A program made the position numbers and the translations under genes. Below, piece by piece: positions 51,876-60,659 of a stretch of 60,659 nt of DNA. The stretch is from Billgrantia lactosivorans (GTDB taxonomy: Bacteria > Pseudomonadota > Gammaproteobacteria > Pseudomonadales > Halomonadaceae): assembly GCF_003254665.1 (NCBI RefSeq), contig NZ_QHGY01000016.1, forward strand, positions 434 to 61,092, in the 5' to 3' direction. Under the pieces are notes generated by a model. The model was not told the origin of the DNA. It saw nothing but the letters and a program-made list of their open reading frames with translations, and made no database searches. The stretch's first letter is position 1, and every line of letters begins with the position of its first letter.

Positions 51876-53957
51876 TTATCGACCTCCCACCAGCGTCACG
51901 ATACGCAGCGTCCGATCATCGGGTATCTCCGCCTGCGACATGACCACCAGGTGGCGCATGCGCCGGCGCAGGAAACGGGCCAGCAGCGGACGCAGGCTAT
52001 GCTGCACCACCAGCACCGGCGGTTCACCGCTCGCTTCATGCCGTTCGACGGCCTGCTCGGTCTGGCTCATCAGGGTCTCGGCCAGGCCGGGCTCGAGCGC
52101 CCCGTTGCCGTTCATCGCCTGCAGCAGGACCTGCTCGAGCTGGGCGTCCAGGCCGATCACGTTCAGCGTATCGCGTCCGGGGAACCATTGCTGGGTAATC
52201 GCACGGCCCAGCATGATCCGCACCAGCGCCGTCAGTTCGTTGGGATCCTGCTGCTGGGGGGCATACTCCGCCAGGGTATCGAGGATGGTACGCATGTCGC
52301 GAATGGAGACCTCCTCCTCGAGCAGGTTCTGCAGGATACGCTGCAGCACGGTCAGGCTGATCGCCTTGGGCACCACGTCCTCGACCAGCGACTTCTGCTC
52401 CTCGCCCAGCTTGTCGAGCAGCTTCTGGACCTCCTGGCGCCCCAGCATCTCGGCCGCGTGGCGGTGCAGCAGGTGGTTGAGGTGGGTGGCGATCACCGTG
52501 CCGGCGTCGACCACGGTGTAGCCGTAGACCTGGGCGTGCTCGCGCTGGCTGCCGTCGATCCACACGGCCGGCAGGCCGAAGGCCGGATCGGTGGTCGGCG
52601 TGCCCTGGAGCTGGCCGGTGACCTGGCCCGGATCGATGGCGAGCCACTGGCCCGGGAACGCCTCGGCGCGGCCGATCTCGGCCCCCTTGAGGGTGATCAC
52701 GTAGGTGTTGGCGCCGAGCTCGAGATTGTCGCGAATATGGACCACGGCGGGCAGGAAGCCGACCTCCTGGGCGAACTTCTTGCGCACGCTCTTGATGCGT
52801 CCCAGCAGCTCGCCGTCCTGGCGCTGGTCGACCAGCGGGATCAGGCGATGCCCGACCTCGAGCCCCAGGGTATCCACCAGCTGGACATCCTCCCAGCTGG
52901 CCTCGGGGGTCTCGGGTGTCGGTGGCGGTTCGGTGTCGAGCTCCTGCGCCACCAGGCGCTGCTCCTGCTGGCGGGTGAGCATCCAGGCCAGGCCGGCCAG
53001 CAGGCCGGTGAAGATCAGGAACACCATGTTGGGCATGCCCGGCACCAGGCCCAGCAGCCCCATGACCAGCGCCGCCAGCACCATGACCTGGGGGTTGACG
53101 AACAGCTGGCCGATCATCTGCTGGCCGACGTCCTGCTCGGTGTTGACGCGCGACACCGTGACGCCGGCGGCAGTGGAGATGACCAGCGCGGGAATCTGCG
53201 CCACCAGGCCGTCGCCGATGGTCATCAGGGTATAGGTCTTCGCGGCATCGCCGAACCCCATGCCGTGCTGGAGCATGCCGATCAGCAGGCCGCCGATGAC
53301 GTTGACCACCATGATCACCAGGCCGGCCATGGCGTCGCCACGCACGAACTTGCTGGCGCCGTCCATGGAGCCGTAGAAATCGGCCTCCTGGGCGACCTCG
53401 GAGCGCCGCTTGCGGGCATCCTCCTCGCCAATCAGGCCGGCGTTGAGATCGGCATCGATGGCCATCTGCTTGCCGGGCATGGCATCGAGCATGAAGCGCG
53501 CGCCTACCTCGGCGATGCGCCCGGCGCCCTTGGTGATGACCATGAAGTTGATGATGACGAGGATCAGGAACACCACCAGGCCCACGGCGAAGTTGCCGCC
53601 GATGAGGAACTCACCGAACGCTTCGATCACCTTGCCGGCCGAATCACCGCCCTGGTGCCCCTCCATCAGGATCACCCGCGTCGAAGCGACGTTGAGCGAC
53701 AGCCGCAGCAGCGTGGTGAACAGCAGCACCGCCGGGAAGGCGGCGAAGTCCAGCGGTTTCTGGGTGAACATGCTGACCAGCAGCACCATGATGGCCAGCG
53801 CAATGTTGAAGGTGAACAGCAGATCGAGCGCGAACGGCGGCAGCGGCACGATCATCATGCCGAGAATCATGATGATCAGGATCGGGCCGGCCAGCAGCTT
53901 CATGCGCACGTCGCCGACCCAGTCGCGGCGCCCGATGAGATGGCTCAGGGACTTCAT
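51876..53957 (-). CDS. flhA: Flagellar export gate protein FlhA
   Basis: 693 aa (E. coli 692). Eight N-terminal membrane helices (about 20-310), the FHIPEP loop (GAGRIAEVGARFMLDAMPGKQMAIDADLNAG), and a C-terminal cytosolic domain (about 345-690) that docks export substrates. Start overlaps the flhB stop (ATGA); flhF starts three bases after its stop. Confidence 0.98.
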   Translation of the reverse strand: MKSLSHLIGRRDWVGDVRMKLLAGPILIIMILGMMIVPLPPFALDLLFTFNIALAIMVLLVSMFTQKPLDFAAFPAVLLFTTLLRLSLNVASTRVILMEGHQGGDSAGKVIEAFGEFLIGGNFAVGLVVFLILVIINFMVITKGAGRIAEVGARFMLDAMPGKQMAIDADLNAGLIGEEDARKRRSEVAQEADFYGSMDGASKFVRGDAMAGLVIMVVNVIGGLLIGMLQHGMGFGDAAKTYTLMTIGDGLVAQIPALVISTAAGVTVSRVNTEQDVGQQMIGQLFVNPQVMVLAALVMGLLGLVPGMPNMVFLIFTGLLAGLAWMLTRQQEQRLVAQELDTEPPPTPETPEASWEDVQLVDTLGLEVGHRLIPLVDQRQDGELLGRIKSVRKKFAQEVGFLPAVVHIRDNLELGANTYVITLKGAEIGRAEAFPGQWLAIDPGQVTGQLQGTPTTDPAFGLPAVWIDGSQREHAQVYGYTVVDAGTVIATHLNHLLHRHAAEMLGRQEVQKLLDKLGEEQKSLVEDVVPKAISLTVLQRILQNLLEEEVSIRDMRTILDTLAEYAPQQQDPNELTALVRIMLGRAITQQWFPGRDTLNVIGLDAQLEQVLLQAMNGNGALEPGLAETLMSQTEQAVERHEASGEPPVLVVQHSLRPLLARFLRRRMRHLVVMSQAEIPDDRTLRIVTLVGGR

Positions 53958-55150
53958 CGACGCGCTCCATCGGGCTCGGACGGCCCCGGCTCAGTGTTGC
54001 CGTCGGCCACATCGGCCGCGGGCACTGCCAGGCTCTCCGGAATCGGCAAGTTCTCGGGTGTAGGCGGCACCTCTCCCCCCTCTTGTGATACGTGCTTGAG
54101 CCGGAAGGCCCAGGCCAGGACTTCCGCCACGGCGGTATACAGGTCCAGTGGAATCTCGTGTTCGAGGTCGACGTGATGATACAGGGCACGCGCCAGCGGC
54201 GGCGCCTGCAGCAGCGGCACTCCGGCGGCCTCGCCGAGCTCGCGGATGCGCGCCGCCACCATGTCGGCGCCCTTGGCCACGACCCGGGGCGCCCCCATGC
54301 GCTTCTCGTCGTACTGCAGCGCCACGGCGTAGTGGGTCGGGTTGGTGATGATCACGTCGGCCTCCGGCACCTTGGTCATCATGCGGCTTCGTGCCATCGC
54401 CTGCTGCTGGGAGCGAATCCGCGCCTTGACGTGCGGGTCGCCCTCGGACTCCTTGTGCTCGCGCTTGATCTCGTCCTTCGACATGCGCAGCTTCTTGGCA
54501 TGGCTCCAGAGCTGGTAGGGCACGTCGATCAGGATCACCACCAGCAGCGTCAGCACCATCAGCCCGCAGGCCTCGGCGGCCATCATCAGCGCGCGGGCCA
54601 GCGCCTGGGTCGTCGGCTGATCCATCAGCGACAGGTACTCGCCGCGCTTGAAATAAAGGTATGCCATGCCGACCCCGCCGATGAGCACCGACTTGGCCAC
54701 CGCCTTGAACAGCTCGACCAGCGCCTGGGTGCCGAACATGCGCTTCAGCCCCTTGAACGGGTTGAGCTTCGACAGCTGTGGCTTGAGCGACTTGGCCGAG
54801 ATCAGCCAGCCTCCCAGCAGGGCCGGTGCCACCAGGGCCACCAGCGTGAGCAACAGGAACAGCGGCAGCATGGTGACCAGGGTACAGTTCGCCAGGTCGA
54901 GCACATTGCTGAGCATGGGACCGGTTTCGAAGGCTTGGCGACGCTCGAACAGGAAGGCCTGCTCCATCACCAGCCCCAGCTGGTCGTAGAGCAGCGCGCC
55001 CATCGACCACATGCCCACCACGCCGCCCAACAGCAGCATGAAGGTGGTCAGCTCGCGGGAACGGGCGACCTGGCCTTCCTCGCGCGCCTTCTCCAGGCGT
55101 CGTGGCGTGGCCTCTTCGGTCTTTTCCTGATCACTGCTCTCGTCGGCCAT
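53954..55150 (-). CDS. flhB: Flagellar export switch protein FlhB
   Basis: 398 aa. Four membrane helices (about 30-215) and a cytosolic domain with the self-cleavage site NPTHYAVAL, which switches export from rod/hook to filament subunits. Pro-rich C-terminal tail. Ribosome site weak. Own promoter expected in 55151-55278. Confidence 0.97.
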   Translation of the reverse strand: MADESSDQEKTEEATPRRLEKAREEGQVARSRELTTFMLLLGGVVGMWSMGALLYDQLGLVMEQAFLFERRQAFETGPMLSNVLDLANCTLVTMLPLFLLLTLVALVAPALLGGWLISAKSLKPQLSKLNPFKGLKRMFGTQALVELFKAVAKSVLIGGVGMAYLYFKRGEYLSLMDQPTTQALARALMMAAEACGLMVLTLLVVILIDVPYQLWSHAKKLRMSKDEIKREHKESEGDPHVKARIRSQQQAMARSRMMTKVPEADVIITNPTHYAVALQYDEKRMGAPRVVAKGADMVAARIRELGEAAGVPLLQAPPLARALYHHVDLEHEIPLDLYTAVAEVLAWAFRLKHVSQEGGEVPPTPENLPIPESLAVPAADVADGNTEPGPSEPDGARR

Positions 55151-55278
55151 GGCACCCGTACACGTCTCCGCACGGTGGCCATTGTGGCGTCAACGGCAGA
55201 CTGGCGATACGCCAAAAAGCGCCGAAGATCGTAGCCTTATCGGCCACGACCCTCGGCGCGGGGAGAGTGAGCAGCGGT

Positions 55279-55310
55279 AAAAGAAGAGACAGGCCAGCCG
55301 CTTGCGGCTG
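55279..55310 (-). terminator. Terminator after cheZ
   Basis: CAGCCG-CAAG-CGGCTG stem, then on the minus strand GCCTGTCTCTTCTTTT. Separates the che genes from flhB. Confidence 0.55.
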
Positions 55311-55317
55311 CCCGCCC

Positions 55318-56010
55318 CTAGAAGCCGAGCTGGTCGAGGAGATCGTCCACCTGATCCTGGTTGGTGACGACATCGACTCCCGGCTTGATCTGCGGACCGT
55401 TGAGCAGGCCCTCCTCCCTGCGCCGCGCTTCGTTCTCCCACTGGTCGTTGGCCTTGCGCTGCATGTTCTCGCGCGCCACTTCCTCGGGCACGTTGTCGAT
55501 CAGCACCTGGACCAGCTGGTGCTCGATCTCGCGGATCACGTCCATCATCTTCTTGATCACCTGGCCGGTCAGGTCCTGGAAATCCTGGGCCATCATGATC
55601 TCGAGCAGCTCCTTCTGCGTCGCCTGCGTCTTGTCGGGCACGTCGGCCAGGTAGGAGCGGGTCTGCTTGACCAGGTCGCGTGCCTCGTCGAGCTCCTTGG
55701 GTTCGGCGAACCACTCGGCCCAGCGCTTGTCCAGCGACTCGGCCCCGTTGCTGATCGAGTCCTGCAGCGGTTGGGCGCGGTCGATGGCGTTGAGGGCGCG
55801 CTCGGCGGCCTGCTCGGTCATCGTCGCCACGTAGCTCAGGCGATCCCGCGCGTCGGGAATCGCCTCGGCCGCCTTCTCGATCTCCTTGTCCAGACCCAGC
55901 TCGCGCATGCTTTCCCGCAGCATGCGGGTCAGCTGTCCGATGCGCTGGACCAGCTCCTCGCCGGCGGCACCAGTCGGTTGAGCCTGGCCAGGCTGCTCGT
56001 TTGCGCTCAT
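55318..56010 (-). CDS. cheZ: CheY-P phosphatase CheZ
   Basis: 230 aa (E. coli 214). Long helical hairpin with the catalytic Gln region [15 protein letters not shown] and the C-terminal CheY-binding peptide [13 protein letters not shown], nearly as in E. coli. ATG 56010 has AAGGAG nine bases upstream. Last gene of the che segment. Confidence 0.97.
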   Translation of the reverse strand: MSANEQPGQAQPTGAAGEELVQRIGQLTRMLRESMRELGLDKEIEKAAEAIPDARDRLSYVATMTEQAAERALNAIDRAQPLQDSISNGAESLDKRWAEWFAEPKELDEARDLVKQTRSYLADVPDKTQATQKELLEIMMAQDFQDLTGQVIKKMMDVIREIEHQLVQVLIDNVPEEVARENMQRKANDQWENEARRREEGLLNGPQIKPGVDVVTNQDQVDDLLDQLGF

Positions 56011-56049
56011 CTCATTCTCTCCTTCGCAAGCGGGACTCACCTGCCGGCG

Positions 56050-56439
56050 TCACTTGCCCAGTTTTTCGAAAATCTTGTTGAGCTTCTCTTCCAGCGTGGC
56101 GGCGGTGAACGGTTTCACCACGTAGCCGCTGGCCCCTGCCTGGGCAGCCGCGATGATGTTCTCCTTCTTCGCCTCGGCGGTGACCATCAGCACCGGCAAC
56201 TGCTTGAGGGCGTCGTCGGCGCGAATCTGCTTGAGCATCTCCAGGCCGTCGAGGTTCGGCATGTTCCAATCGGAGACCACGAACTCGAAGGAACCCGAAC
56301 GCAGCTTGCTCAGCGCTTCCTGGCCATCCTCCGCTTCCTCGACGTTGGTGTAGCCCAGCTCCTTGAGCAGGCTCCGAACGATCCGGCGCATGGTCGGGAA
56401 ATCATCGACCACCAGAAAGCTCATGTTCTTGTCAGCCAT
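56050..56439 (-). CDS. cheY: Chemotaxis response regulator CheY
   Basis: 129 aa, same length as E. coli CheY. Asp12-Asp13, phospho-Asp57 ([16 protein letters not shown]), Thr87, Lys109 (VVKPF). Controls motor reversal through FliM. Start set at MADKNMSF with GAGGAA seven bases upstream. Between a chemoreceptor and cheZ. Confidence 0.98.
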   Translation of the reverse strand: MADKNMSFLVVDDFPTMRRIVRSLLKELGYTNVEEAEDGQEALSKLRSGSFEFVVSDWNMPNLDGLEMLKQIRADDALKQLPVLMVTAEAKKENIIAAAQAGASGYVVKPFTAATLEEKLNKIFEKLGK

Positions 56440-56497
56440 CGGGTATTCCTCATCTTTCAGGTAACGGTAAACGGACGGCGTTGGCATGCCGTCAGGG

Positions 56498-58258
56498 TCA
56501 GAATTCTTCCCAGTCACCCTCGACAACGGGCTCTGCCTGGGTCTTGCGCCTGGGCTTGGGGTCGACCTCGGCCACCTGGCGAGTGGCGGGGCGAGCCCCG
56601 GCGTTCGGCCCTGCCAGGGCACGCACGCCGCCACGCTGCGCCGACGGCGCCGCGCCCGCGGGGGCCTGGGCCGCACCGGCACCGGGCGCCGGCTGCGCGT
56701 CCCCCGCGAGGCGGAAGACGGCGACCGCCTGCTCGAGGCGCTTGGCCTGTTCTTCGAGCGAGGCAGCGGCAACGGTGGCCTGCTGCACCAGCGAGGCGTT
56801 CTGCTGGGTGACCTGGTCCATCTGGCCCACCGCCTGGCTCACCTGCTCGATGCCATCGCTCTGCTCCTGTGAAGCCGCCGAGATCTCGTCCATGATGTCG
56901 GTAACGCGGCGTACCGCCCTGACCACCTCGTCCATGGTCTCGCCGGCCTGTTCGGCCAGGCTCGAGCCCTCCTTCACCTGGGCCACCGAGCCATCGATCA
57001 GCTCCTTGATCTCCTTGGCCGCGGTGGCACTGCGGCTGGCCAGGTTGCGCACCTCGCCGGCCACCACGGCGAAACCGCGCCCCTGCTCGCCGGCCCGCGC
57101 CGCTTCCACCGAGGCGTTCAACGCCAGGATATTGGTCTGGAAGGCGATGGAGTCGATCACGCTGGTGATGTCGCTGATCTTCCGCGAACTCGCGGAGATG
57201 CCTCCCATGGTCTTGACCACGCGGTCCACCACTTCGCCGCCACGCTCGGCGGTGGTCGAGGCGTCCAGGGCCAGCCCGCTGGCCTGGCGCGCGTTGTCGG
57301 CATTCTGGCGCACCGTGGCGGTGATCTCCTCCATGCTCGAGGCGGTCTCCTGGAGGGAGGCCGCCTGCTGCTCGGTACGCGACGACAGGTCGGTATTGCC
57401 GCTGGCGATTTCCCGGGTACCGATGTGGATCGAGCCGCTGCTGTCGCGCACCTGGCCGACGATGCGGGTCAGGCTCTGCTGCATGTTGCGCATGGCGTTG
57501 AACAGCTGGCCGATCTCGTTGCGGCTGCCCTCGGGAATCCTGCCGGTCAGATCGGCCTTGGCGATGGTCTGCAGGTGCTTGACCGCGGAGTGCAGTGGAC
57601 GAATCACGGTGGCGCGCAGGCCGGCATACACCAGCAACAGCACCACGGCCGCCAGCACCAGCGCGCCGAGCTTGATGAGGCCGAACCGCTCGGCCTGCGT
57701 GCGGAACTCCGCCGTCATCGCCTGACTGCTGCTGAAGCCATGATGGACGAACTCGGTCATGCTGCTGGCAAGCTCGGCGCTGGGCTCGATCAGCTCCTCA
57801 CGCAGCCTGCCGAACTGCGGCGTATCGAGCTGGTCGAGCGCCACGTGCTGATCTCGAACCAGGCCGAGCACCGTGGTGAAACGCTCCTCGAGCCGCTGGG
57901 CCAGCTCCCGGGAGTCGTCGGACCTGGGCGCCGCCGAGAAGCTGTTCAGGCGCGCCTCGGCCCGCTCGAGGCGGTCCGCGGCGACATCGAGCTGCTCGTT
58001 GGCATCCGCCATGCGGCCCAGCATGATCTGGTTGGAAGCGATCTCGAGGCTGACGCGGGCCACGTTGAGCAGGGCATCGGCGCGGTTGACCTCGTTGAGC
58101 TGCTGGGAATTGATGCGGTCGAGGTCCGTCATGACGCGCTCCGCCTGGCGCTCCGACAGGAACGAGAGCAGTGCCACCACGCCGATCAGCACGGCGAAGC
58201 TGGCCAGGGCGGCGATCACGGAAACGTTGATGCTGATGTTGCGAATCAGGCGACTCAT
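56498..58258 (-). CDS. Methyl-accepting chemotaxis protein, Tar-like four-helix sensor
   Basis: 586 aa. TM1 (about 12-32), periplasmic four-helix bundle (about 35-188), TM2 (about 192-212), HAMP, signalling domain with [25 protein letters not shown], and C-terminal GDWEEF, a CheR/CheB tether variant. It lies within the che segment between cheB and cheY, the same arrangement as tar/tap beside cheRBYZ in E. coli. Ligand unknown. Confidence 0.95.
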   Translation of the reverse strand: MSRLIRNISINVSVIAALASFAVLIGVVALLSFLSERQAERVMTDLDRINSQQLNEVNRADALLNVARVSLEIASNQIMLGRMADANEQLDVAADRLERAEARLNSFSAAPRSDDSRELAQRLEERFTTVLGLVRDQHVALDQLDTPQFGRLREELIEPSAELASSMTEFVHHGFSSSQAMTAEFRTQAERFGLIKLGALVLAAVVLLLVYAGLRATVIRPLHSAVKHLQTIAKADLTGRIPEGSRNEIGQLFNAMRNMQQSLTRIVGQVRDSSGSIHIGTREIASGNTDLSSRTEQQAASLQETASSMEEITATVRQNADNARQASGLALDASTTAERGGEVVDRVVKTMGGISASSRKISDITSVIDSIAFQTNILALNASVEAARAGEQGRGFAVVAGEVRNLASRSATAAKEIKELIDGSVAQVKEGSSLAEQAGETMDEVVRAVRRVTDIMDEISAASQEQSDGIEQVSQAVGQMDQVTQQNASLVQQATVAAASLEEQAKRLEQAVAVFRLAGDAQPAPGAGAAQAPAGAAPSAQRGGVRALAGPNAGARPATRQVAEVDPKPRRKTQAEPVVEGDWEEF

Positions 58259-58283
58259 TACCGGGCGGCTCCTTGCGTAGGGT

Positions 58284-58299
58284 GACGATAACTATCGTC
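58284..58299. repeat. 16-bp inverted repeat between cheB and the chemoreceptor
   Basis: GACGATA-AC-TATCGTC, perfect 7-bp arms, 26 bases before the chemoreceptor start. Possible operator or mRNA processing site. Confidence 0.45.
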
Positions 58300-58316
58300 T
58301 TGTTCTTTTATGTTGA

Positions 58317-59378
58317 TCAGACGCGCTGCGCACGGCCCGAGGCCGCCACCAGCGCCATCAGGCGCTCGGGAATGTCGTCCAGGCTGGCCACCTCGGCAGC
58401 GCCCCCCAGGGCGATCGCCTCGCGCGGCATGCCGAACACCACGCAGCTGGCCTCGTCCTGGGCCAGGGTGGCCGACCCCGCCTGGCGCATCTCGAGCAGG
58501 CCGGCGGCCCCGTCCTTGCCCATCCCGGTGAGGATCACCCCGATGGCGTTGCGCCCGGCCTGGGTGGCCGCCGAATGAAACAGCACATCCACCGAGGGGC
58601 GATGGCGATTGACCGGGGGGCCGTCGTCGAGCCTGGCGACGTAGTTGGCGCCGCTGCGCGCCAGCTTCAGGTGCGCATCGCCCGGGGCGATATAGGCATG
58701 CCCCGGCAGTACCCGCTCGCCGTCGCTGGCCTCCTTCACGGTGATGTTGCACAGCCGATTCAGCCGCTCGGCGAAGGAGCGGGTGAACCCCCCCGGCATG
58801 TGCTGGGTGATCAGGATGGCGGGGCTGTTGGCCGGCAACGGCTCGAGCACGGCGCGGATCGCCTCGGTTCCACCGGTGGAGGCGCCGATGATGATCAGCT
58901 TCTCGCTCGATACCAGCGGCGCCTTCAGGGTCGGCCTGGGCGCCGCCTGGGCCTGGCGTGCCTGGCGCGGGCGCGACTTGGCCGCGGCACGGATCTTCTC
59001 GGCGATGTCGTTGGCGTATTCGAGCATGCCGTTGCGGATGCCGAGCGACGGCTTGGCAACGAAATCCAGCGCCCCCAGCTCCAGGGCCCGCAGGGTGATT
59101 TCGGAGCCGGCCTGGGTCAGCGACGAGACCATCAGCACCGGCATCGGCCGCAGGCGCATCAGGCGCTCGAGGAAATCGAGGCCGTCCATGCGCGGCATCT
59201 CGACGTCGAGCGTCAGCACGTCGGGGTTGTGGCGCTTGATCAGATCGCGTGCCACTAGCGGGTCGGGGGCCACGGCCACCACTTCCATGTCCGGCTGCGA
59301 GTTGATGATCTCGCTCAGCAGGTCGCGAATCAGTGCCGAGTCGTCAACACACAGCACCTTGATCCTGTGAGATCCCAA
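58317..59378 (-). CDS. cheB: Chemoreceptor methylesterase/deamidase CheB
   Basis: 353 aa. Receiver domain (1-125; acidic pair 12-13, Asp58 in [12 protein letters not shown]) and CheB methylesterase domain (about 160-350) with the Ser-His-Asp triad in [19 protein letters not shown] and [10 protein letters not shown]. Resets receptor methylation opposite CheR. A sigma-28 promoter lies just upstream. Confidence 0.98.
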   Translation of the reverse strand: MGSHRIKVLCVDDSALIRDLLSEIINSQPDMEVVAVAPDPLVARDLIKRHNPDVLTLDVEMPRMDGLDFLERLMRLRPMPVLMVSSLTQAGSEITLRALELGALDFVAKPSLGIRNGMLEYANDIAEKIRAAAKSRPRQARQAQAAPRPTLKAPLVSSEKLIIIGASTGGTEAIRAVLEPLPANSPAILITQHMPGGFTRSFAERLNRLCNITVKEASDGERVLPGHAYIAPGDAHLKLARSGANYVARLDDGPPVNRHRPSVDVLFHSAATQAGRNAIGVILTGMGKDGAAGLLEMRQAGSATLAQDEASCVVFGMPREAIALGGAAEVASLDDIPERLMALVAASGRAQRV

Positions 59379-59436
59379 GGCAAGTCTCCTGTCTCGTTGG
59401 GGAGCCCTGGCGCCCCAAGCATCTACTTATCGTTGA

Positions 59437-59463
59437 ACATCGGCGGGAGCGGCGAGAACTTTA
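59437..59463 (-). promoter_or_regulatory. Sigma-28 (FliA) promoter of cheB-MCP-cheY-cheZ
   Basis: On the minus strand TAAAGTTC - 11 bases - GCCGATGT, 59 bases before the cheB ATG, in the 133-base gap after cheR. An internal start for the second half of the che operon. Confidence 0.82.
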
Positions 59464-59511
59464 GACTTTGCCGCCCCAAATCGGCGGCTCTCGCCGGCAT
59501 CCGACAGTGGC

Positions 59512-60354
59512 CTAGGCCAGGGTGTAGACCGTCTGGCCCCGCAGGCGAAACACCTTGCTGATGTAGGAGAAATTCTCCGAGTGCCCGGCGAACAGCAGGC
59601 CGTCGGGCTTGAGCAACGGCGCGAAGCGCTCGAGGATCCGGGCCTGGGTCTGCTTGTCGAAGTAGATCATCACGTTGCGGCAGAAGATGGCATCGAAGGG
59701 ACCCTTGATCGGCCACTGCGGTGCCAGCAGGTTCAGCGACTGGAACTCCACGATCGAGGTCACCTCCGGGCGCACCCTGGCCAGCCCCTCGTGCTGCCCG
59801 CGCCCCTTCTGGAAGAAGCGCCTGACCCGGCTCTCGTCGATCTTGCGTACCTGCTCCACCGGGTAGACGCCGGCCCGGGCGCGGGTCAGCGCCTCGGTAT
59901 CGATGTCGGTGGCGACGACTCGCGCCTCAGACGCCCGGGGGCCCAGGCTCTCGTGCAGGGTCATGGCGATCGAGTACGGCTCCTCCCCGGTCGAAGCGGC
60001 GGCGCTCCAGATGCGAACCGGCCCGCTGGCGTTGCGCACGTGCTCGGCCAGCAGGGGAAAGTGGTGCATCTCCCGGAAGAAGGCCGTGAGGTTGGTCGTC
60101 AGGGCGTTGGTGAACGCCTCCCACTCCCTGGCGTCGGGCTGGCGAGCGAGCTTTTCCAGGTAGTCGCTGAAGCGGGTCAGGCCGTGATGGCGCAGGCGCT
60201 TGGCCAGACGGCTGTAGACCATCTCGCGCTTGTGCTCCGCCAGCACGATGCCCGCGCGCTGATAGATCAGCTGGCGGATCCGTGTAAAGTCCTCGTCGGT
60301 GAGGACCAGGTCACGCTCGAGGTGACCCAGCCCTGACCATTGCCCCGGTTCCAT
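59512..60354 (-). CDS. cheR: Chemoreceptor methyltransferase CheR
   Basis: 280 aa from ATG 60354; a GTG at 60390 overlapping the upstream receptor stop would give 292 aa, closer to E. coli (286). N-terminal helical domain (IYQRAGIVLAEHKREMVYSRL), then a SAM-dependent fold (IWSAAASTGEEPYSIAM, CRNVMIYFDK). The beta-subdomain that binds receptor pentapeptides is present, fitting the WETF-type tails here. Confidence 0.97.
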   Translation of the reverse strand: MEPGQWSGLGHLERDLVLTDEDFTRIRQLIYQRAGIVLAEHKREMVYSRLAKRLRHHGLTRFSDYLEKLARQPDAREWEAFTNALTTNLTAFFREMHHFPLLAEHVRNASGPVRIWSAAASTGEEPYSIAMTLHESLGPRASEARVVATDIDTEALTRARAGVYPVEQVRKIDESRVRRFFQKGRGQHEGLARVRPEVTSIVEFQSLNLLAPQWPIKGPFDAIFCRNVMIYFDKQTQARILERFAPLLKPDGLLFAGHSENFSYISKVFRLRGQTVYTLA

Positions 60355-60374
60355 TCCGGGGCCCAGTGGCTTCG

Positions 60375-60659
60375 TCAAAATGTTTCCCACTCTTCGTCGG
60401 CTGTCGCCTTGCTTGACTTGCCGGGAGCACGCTTCTGCGGAAGCGGATCATGCGACAAGGCGGGGGTGGCGGAACGTGGACGCGCGGCGGCACTTTCCGC
60501 GTCCCGCTCCTGCTGCTGGGCCACGACCGTCTCGCGCCCGGCACCGCGCAGGCGGAAGACGCGGATCGCCCGGTCGAGCAGCTCCGCCTGGCGCTGCAGG
60601 TCGCTGGCCGCCCGTGCGCTCTGCTGCACGCGCTCGGCATTCTGCTGGGTCACCTGGTC
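60375..60659 (-). CDS. Methyl-accepting chemotaxis protein, C-terminal end (cut by window edge)
   Basis: Last 94 residues of a receptor: the end of the signalling helix ([21 protein letters not shown]), a flexible linker, and the C-terminal tether EEWETF. It precedes cheR and overlaps its possible GTG start. The sensor part lies outside the window. Confidence 0.92.
   Translation of the reverse strand, partial: DQVTQQNAERVQQSARAASDLQRQAELLDRAIRVFRLRGAGRETVVAQQQERDAESAAARPRSATPALSHDPLPQKRAPGKSSKATADEEWETF

Noticed and set aside
51207..54176. A 989-codon plus-strand open frame opposite flhA/flhF
   Set aside because: It is antisense to two certain flagellar genes; its His/Gln/Gly-rich translation is the usual shadow of a high-GC gene.
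55237..55244. A perfect sigma-28 -10 (GCCGATAA, minus) upstream of flhB
   Set aside because: No TAAAG at the required 11-base spacing; flhB is normally an early gene, so it was not called as a FliA promoter.

Overview
The window looks like chromosomal DNA from a halophilic gammaproteobacterium of the Halomonas type. The inference rests on high GC, dense divergent operons, and a gammaproteobacterial gene set (polB, rnt, thiI with a rhodanese domain, nth, argF/argG, cheRBYZ, flhBA/flhE) combined with flhF and a LapA-type adhesin. I saw no tRNA, rRNA, CRISPR array, insertion sequence or prophage. Both ends cut genes: a giant adhesin on the left and a chemoreceptor on the right.

Layout. 1-8864 (minus): a biofilm adhesin locus, lapE-lapB-lapC-luxR type regulator, a terminator, then the start of lapA, which carries a retention module and a LapG-type TAAG site. 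9319-17429: a small conserved protein, thiI, a divergent class A penicillin-binding protein, DNA polymerase II and a small lipoprotein. 17661-24971 (plus): metG, a flagellar-sigma-controlled CHASE4-GGDEF cyclase, a soluble RnfB-like ferredoxin, nth, a carboxysomal-type carbonic anhydrase homologue and an ElyC/YdcF protein. 24968-28009 (minus): cstA, a small protein ending Cys-Cys, and an ArsA/Get3-type ATPase. 28336-34137 (plus): a signalling cluster of a stand-alone receiver, a degenerate kinase fused to a DnaQ-type exonuclease, a tiny membrane protein and an SLC5-transporter/histidine kinase. This resembles the CrbS/CrbR acetate-sensing type. 34425-37821: a dCache chemoreceptor and an EAL-HDOD protein. 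37847-43923: a DUF294 nucleotidyltransferase-like protein, hlyU family, argG, rnt, an HPF/cold-shock fusion, grxD and argF. 44015-60659: motAB, an EAL phosphodiesterase, an EAL-HDOD protein, fliA, and the large minus-strand motility block MCP-cheR-cheB-MCP-cheY-cheZ-flhB-flhA-flhF-flhG remnant-flhE-fliA.

The themes are motility, chemotaxis, c-di-GMP and surface attachment. Five good sigma-28 (FliA) promoters, each TAAAGnnn-N11-GCCGATnn, precede the GGDEF gene, a chemoreceptor, motA, the EAL gene and cheB. FliA is encoded here too, so flagellar assembly would switch on both a c-di-GMP maker and a breaker, while LapA retention is the usual c-di-GMP output. The most unusual points are the FlhG remnant that keeps only the DQAxxLR FlhF-activating helix beside an over-long FlhF, the kinase-exonuclease fusion in the SLC5-kinase cluster, the orphan CsoSCA-like carbonic anhydrase, the TolC-OmpA-SPOR fusion and the HPF-cold-shock fusion.
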